11,336 nucleotides of DNA from contig WPIO01000683.1 of NCBI GenBank assembly GCA_009760855.2, positions 1 to 11,336 on the forward strand, read 5' to 3'. Under the pieces are notes generated by a model. That model had not been told where the DNA came from. It saw nothing but the letters and a program-made list of their open reading frames with translations, and did not search any database. Of this stretch, positions 7,671 through 11,336 are shown in pieces. The position numbers were made by a program, and so were the translations under genes. The stretch's first letter is position 1. Each line of letters starts with the position of its first letter. Origin of the DNA: Cristatella mucedo. Taxonomy: Eukaryota > Bryozoa > Phylactolaemata > Cristatellidae.

Positions 7671-7888
7671 GATAATAACAATAATAATAATGAACTTGAT
7701 AAATAGCCCTTAGAGTGCTCAATTTCTTTGTAGGCGCTGTACATTTGCTGCAAAGAGAAACGCGATTGAACGGTGAGTGATATCATGCTCGATAAACAGC
7801 ATGAACAAGGTGGTCAGGGGTGACATACACAGGCTCAGCATGCACGTGTGGTTAGTGGCAGCCTGCACAGTGTCAGCAGGCATGCGAA
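7671..7888 (-). mobile_element. L2-like retrotransposon fragment E (3' UTR only)
   Basis: It begins GATAATAACAATAATAATAATGAACTTGATAAA, then the hairpin region (TAGCCC...GGCGCTGT, with mismatches). The 3' UTR element follows (GTGACATACACAGG, TCAGCATGCACGTGTGG, TTAGTGGCAGC), and similarity is lost near 7888. It contains no coding sequence and is the shortest member of the cluster. The 98 bases between D and E (7573-7670) match neither element. Confidence 0.8.
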
Positions 7889-8240
7889 TGACAGTAGATT
7901 AGGTGAACTACTGATGATTGCACCTGTAACTGACTATTAGGGGCGCTTTTCCGGATTCCCGGAGAACGGGAATTGTAGATGCAATGTCAAACATGTTTGA
8001 GCTCGCTTGAAAAAGGAACTCTTGACCGAGCAAGCATTGGGTTTTGAGGAAACTAATGATGGCCGATACAGTTTTGAGTATGAAGTTTCTTTCGGTGTCT
8101 CACGCTGTTTTTCTATCCGTCGGACTACTAATCTCACTTCGAGATCATCATAATATAGCAGCTCAGCATGAAAGACCAGCAGCCACATCGCATCACTTCA
8201 GTCTACGTATCCCTGACTCTCTATTAAGCATCGTATCAAT
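7889..8240. other. Spacer with no recognised gene; small hairpin
   Basis: No convincing coding sequence or retroelement is seen. ATTCCCG-GAGAA-CGGGAAT at 7955-7973 is a perfect 7-bp stem. A plus-strand frame opens at 8044 and runs into the L2-like remnant, but its first part matches no motif I know. Confidence 0.4.
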
Positions 8241-8490
8241 TTCACGATCCGGCCAGTCGAGCTTAGAGGTTCCTTCACTTGCTTTCACCAGCATACCGTC
8301 CTCCTCACTCCATCAATCCTGTGCTCTCGCCGACTATTCTAGTCATCTAAGGGTATGCTGCAATAGATTACCATCTGCTGGTGGTGTGGCCATCAGTTCT
8401 GAGGCACCGGAAGTGTGGAGCTTGCTTTCAGCCACAGTATCTACTTGAAAGGACTTTGCGACTTTCAAGTCTCAGATATGCAGGCCTCAA
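8240..8490 (+). mobile_element. Decayed L2-like ORF C-terminus remnant
   Basis: In one plus-strand frame the segment reads GGVAISSEAPEVWSLLSATVST, a stop (TGA near 8447), then KDFATFKSQI. This matches the L2-superfamily C-terminal block GDRAFSxxAPxxWNSLP...SLTTFKxxLKT seen in copies B and C, but it is distant from them in nucleotide sequence. It may belong to the older lineage represented at 9740-10560. The left limit is uncertain and no 3' tail was found. Confidence 0.55.
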
Positions 8491-8558
8491 CTCAGCTCAG
8501 CTGTATGCTCAGCTCTCGCAGCCTCGGTGAACGTGTCATTTTTGTTTCTGAATGCTAC

Positions 8559-8643
8559 GTGCTTACCTGTGGTCTGTACGTACCTATGCTCTGTGCTTAC
8601 TCATGTTCTGTACTTACCTGTGCTCTGTGATTACCTGTGCATG
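8559..8643 (+). repeat. 17-bp minisatellite, five units
   Basis: Five consecutive 17-base units at 8559-8575, 8576-8592, 8593-8609, 8610-8626 and 8627-8643, with consensus GTRCTTACCTGTGCTCT. Every unit has exactly the same length and differs only by substitutions. Each unit carries TTACCTGTG or a variant, so an in-phase array is clear. Confidence 0.85.
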
Positions 8644-9739
8644 ATTTAGTGCATAATACGGATGAAGCCATTGACCAGAGGTCCAAGTAACCCACTTCCA
8701 CAAGAGTCTGCTTATAATAATAATAATAACGACGCAAAGTATTCTTTAAGGTTGTATTCGCTTTCTAACGCTTAAAGTACACCGAGGGAGAGCTTGCAAG
8801 TTGCTAAAATATCTAAAAAGAAGCGAAATAAAGCGGTTGATGTGGAAGATGTTGGCCGAAAGCTAATGAATTTTAGCCAAGCAATAGGTCTTTGAATGCC
8901 ATAAGCTTACTTGATTTTTGAAGATTCAGCCTTAGTCTTAAGTCGGTAACGATATCGTTATGTATTCATTAACCCGTGCATTACTTAGTTACTATTCCAT
9001 CGTGATGGGCCTTTTTGATCTTTACTTTGTTCCAGTCATCTTTTCGCTTTCTGTTTTTCCTCCCACGTTCCTTTCTGTCTTCCTTATTTTCCCGCTTTAA
9101 TTGACAGAAATATTTTACTTGGATGGCTGGAATGCAAAGCAATTTCTTTTGGGCGGTGTGCAATTACTTTCATTTTATTTCGCCCTTCCCGTTCGATCAC
9201 GTTGACCGCTTTTGTTCGCTTTGCTTTAAGGTCAAAATAACTCTTGACTTACTACGACCACACAGAATGAGGTGCCATTACTGGTGGAAATGACTGCTTA
9301 GATAAAGTAACTTTAATAAAGTATAATCGCTTCCCGTGGAGGTTGAGAAAAGCGAGCTCACGAAGTGATGCGGAGTTTTCCCGGTTGGGAACGCTGGAAT
9401 TGCTTCAAAGCGCCACGTGACTCTGGCACCTTTGAACTTGACTTGAGCGGGGAACTTTGTGGGTTCTTCGATGAATACCCTGCTCCTTACTTTCTTCCTC
9501 TCGAAAATTTGCCTATGAATAATTCTATTCATGCTGTATTTTTTTCTTTTTACAGTTAGCAAGCCGTTTAATTTTCACAGGGCTATAGTCTTTGTAAAAT
9601 GCTCATGCGATCGCTTAAAAATTTCTTAGACAAACAAATTACTAGAGAGATTTATTCACGAATGAACACACCCACACATTTTTAGTTTGCCCGCATGACC
9701 GGGGACCTCTACAAGTTGTAATCTTACAATCTCATTGAA
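8644..9739. other. About 1.1 kb without a recognised gene
   Basis: Small items only. A (TAA)n run lies at 8715-8730, followed by TTTCTAACGCTTAAAGTACA, which faintly resembles a decayed minus-strand L2 tail. A perfect 14-bp palindrome TAACGATATCGTTA lies at 8947-8960. A pyrimidine-rich tract spans about 9008-9110. A T-rich run ending TTTTTACAG lies near 9538-9556 and resembles a splice acceptor. Frames of 60-95 codons occur on both strands at 9278-9562, but neither resembles a known family. The rest is unassigned. Confidence 0.4.
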
Positions 9740-10560
9740 AAGGATTGTCCCTAATATGCTGACGGTACTCAGCTCTATTTGTCACGTAAACTGTCTGAAG
9801 CTGGTGCAGCCACTGATAAAGTGAATGCTTGCCTTGCAGACACTCGATCTTGGATGTCGGCAAATTCCTTAAACTAAACGATGATCAAACGGAACTGTCG
9901 CTCATAGGACACCCCAAGCGTGTGGCTGGACTAGATGGCTATGCTCTGCTAATAGGTGTTGCTATTATGCGACCATCACCACGGATTGAGCTGCCGTCTT
10001 CGACAGATGCCTAAATTTTAGAAGCTTCGTTATGAAGACTGCTTCTACAGGAAGCCAAACATCACGTATGAGAATTGAACTAGCTGCTTAGTTCCGTCTC
10101 GGGGTAGAGTATTGTACTTCCTTTTGGCTGGGCTAACGAAAGGACACTAGGCCACTGCAGCTGGCGATGAATATAGCTGCAAGGCTTGTTTACAGATGCC
10201 ATAGGTTTCATCGCTCGTCTCCTTTGCTGAAAGAGCTTGGATGATTGCCGGTTGGTCGATGAATACAGAGCAAAGTGCTTACACTGACCCACAGGGCCAA
10301 GGCCAAGTACATAGCTCCTTCGTACCCTGCCGAACTGCTGTCAGTTTCAGCTTCCTCGTACCCTCAGGTATTGCATGGACGATCGATTAGCTGTTTTTAT
10401 CCCTCTAATTAAAGACCGTTGGCAACACAGGAGCTGTAACTCTGCAGGTCCTAGACTGAGGAACTCACTTCCACAATTCGTATGCAACGACAGCTACTCT
10501 CCTGCTGCCGAATGTGGCACATTATTTTCCAGCCGTCTTGGAGCTGCTAGCTCCACGATA
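9740..10560 (+). mobile_element. Old L2-like retrotransposon remnant G, second lineage
   Basis: It starts near the RT active site with YADGTQLYLS (9755-9784; the second catalytic Asp of YADD is Gly), then SWMSAN. A lost base near 9866 shifts into FLKLNDDQTELSLIG and HPKRVAGLDGYAL. Further on, from 10155, come LQLAMNIAARLV, SSPLLKELG-stop-LPV, then QSKVLTLTHRAKA and APSYPAELL, and in another frame SAGPRLRNSLP near 10437-10470. The order and spacing match the end of an L2-superfamily ORF. Several stops, among them TGA where Trp is expected, show long decay. Its peptide blocks (KELGW-like, THRA) differ from the A family, so this is another lineage. Confidence 0.8.
9755..10012 (+). pseudogene. 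RT palm and thumb fragment of remnant G
   Basis: The RT active-site remnant reads YADGTQLYL, then ACLADTRSWMSAN, and after a one-base loss FLKLNDDQTELSLIG with GLDGYAL, ending at TAA near 10012. In functional L2-superfamily enzymes the YADD aspartates bind catalytic metal; here D-to-G at 9764-9766 would abolish that. The frameshift and substitution both indicate a non-functional copy. Confidence 0.78.
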
Positions 10561-10737
10561 CTTGCTACATCCACTGCTCTTCTGACTCAGCTGAGCTTCT
10601 CACTTTCTCTTTGTTGCGGGAGATTAAGTCTTTCGGCTGCCTGCCGAATGCTTACCCGAAATCAGCTTAGGTTATTGGTGAGCTATACAAAACTCTACGG
10701 CATACTAGTTACAGACGGATCTACATTACATTAAATT

Positions 10738-10915
10738 GCGGCAAGCACGGTGTCAGCATTCAAGTGTGTTTAGTGGCACAGTGCACAGGGTCACCATGCA
10801 AGTGTCTTTAGTGGCAGCATGCACAGGATCAGCATGCAAGTGTTTTTAGTGGCAGCACGCACAGATGTCAGCATGCAAGTGTGTTTAGTGGCAGCATGAA
10901 AATATGTAACCATGC
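10738..10915 (-). repeat. 38-bp minisatellite derived from the A-family 3' UTR
   Basis: Four units of 38-39 bases end at 10776, 10814, 10852 and 10891, followed by a partial unit. The consensus runs CAGCATGCACAGGGTCAG then CATGCAAGTGTGTTTAGTGG. The same words lie in the 3' UTR of copy C (6268-6325) and copy E (7819-7880), where the unit is present about one and a half times. The array therefore appears to be an expansion of an internal duplication of the retrotransposon 3' UTR, in the orientation of a minus-strand element. No (TAA)n tail or hairpin adjoins it. Confidence 0.75.
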
Positions 10916-10916
10916 G

Positions 10917-11303
10917 CATCTAGCTAGTTTCCTTCAAATGTGCGGATTAATCAATAATGAGTAGGAGCAGAGCATTTCTGGACTGCCCTTTTACTACACT
11001 TTTAGATCACCTAAGAACAATAATAATGATTAAAAGAATGCGACAATTGTGTGCGTGGTCGCGAGTGATCCGATTCAACACCAGATCCTTCTGACAATGG
11101 AAAGCCAATTCGGCAACGAATTCTTTCAGATGTGTAGGCAGCCCGATGATTTTCTGTAATGGTCGACGAAAAACGGAGACAACTCTCGAGTCTCCATCAG
11201 CTGCTAAATATTGCTCTTCGATATACCGTATACCATATGTATTGAATGGAAATTGTTTTAGTTTTTCAAAGTCTCTCGTTAACACTAGGCACTTAATATT
11301 TAT
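10917..11303 (-). other. Unassigned stretch with a minus-strand open frame
   Basis: Between two (TAA)n-like tracts (11020-11028 and 11302-11325) the minus strand is open for about 90 residues, from KCLVLTRDFEKL to RITRDHAHNCRIL, with a balanced composition including ADGDSRVVSVFRRP. I do not recognise a family. The start codon, at about 11324, falls in the TAA repeat and reads as poly-isoleucine, so it is not a natural start. It could be part of an exon, a fragment of an unrelated mobile element, or chance. Confidence 0.25.
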
Positions 11304-11336
11304 AATAATAATAATAATAATCATAATATTGCACTT
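11304..11336 (-). mobile_element. (TAA)n tail of a further L2-like copy leaving the window on the right
   Basis: An ATAATAATAATAATAATAAT run followed by CATAATATTGCACTT ends the window. In copies C, D and E the tail is followed by CACTTGATAAAGC or AACTTGATAAA, and the reverse complement of copy B's end reads ATTAATAATGCACTTGATAAAA. The final nine bases match that pattern, so a minus-strand copy probably starts here. Confidence 0.55.

Noticed and set aside
8947-8960. 14-bp palindrome TAACGATATCGTTA as a binding site
   Set aside because: A single short palindrome with no adjacent gene; nothing supports a function.
9538-9556. Strong splice-acceptor-like T-run ending ACAG
   Set aside because: No plausible exon follows; T-rich runs ending in CAG are common in such DNA.
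9278-9562. Frames open on both strands (94 and 64 codons)
   Set aside because: Overlapping frames on opposite strands, no motif, no flanking repeat or signal; most likely chance.
10738-10915. CRISPR-like array of regular repeats
   Set aside because: Units are directly contiguous with no unique spacers and match a retrotransposon 3' UTR; the setting is eukaryotic.

Overview
The window looks like metazoan, probably invertebrate, nuclear DNA; the species cannot be named from the sequence. It holds several truncated L2/CR1-superfamily non-LTR retrotransposons, two copies of a tRNA-derived-SINE-like repeat, (TAA)n tails, minisatellites and one probable 3'-terminal host exon with an AATAAA signal. 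There are no operons, tightly packed genes or bacterial signals. No stand-alone tRNA, rRNA or CRISPR array was seen.

Layout, left to right. (1) 1-1863: a young 5'-truncated L2-like copy on the minus strand ('A'). It runs off the left edge and encodes the EN-RT linker and a full set of reverse transcriptase motifs, broken only by one extra A. (2) About 1856-2404: a GC- and CAG-rich plus-strand reading frame with beta-propeller-like features, followed by a poly(A) signal; it abuts or is cut by copy A. (3) 2895-4637: a decayed plus-strand L2-like copy ('B') bracketed by two direct copies, about 190 bp each, of the SINE-like repeat. (4) 4981-5610: degenerate short repeats. (5) 5590-7888: a head-to-tail cluster of four minus-strand copies ('F', 'C', 'D', 'E'), all truncated at their 5' ends; in two of the three joints a (TAA)n tail abuts its neighbour directly. 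(6) 8240-8490 and 9740-10560: plus-strand remnants of a different, older-looking L2-like lineage ('G'), with a 17-bp minisatellite between them. (7) 10738-10915: a 38-bp minisatellite derived from the A-family 3' UTR. (8) 11304-11336: the (TAA)n tail of what is probably another minus-strand copy leaving the window.

The elements form at least two lineages. The A family (A-F) shares closely similar sequence, with 94 of 94 identical bases between A and C where they overlap; the G family carries a YADG in place of YADD and many stops. All copies are truncated or frameshifted, so any mobility would depend on intact relatives elsewhere. Nothing here amounts to a clearly new biological system. The most unusual structures are the head-to-tail cluster, the repeat-flanked copy B, and the expansion of a retrotransposon 3' UTR segment into a minisatellite.
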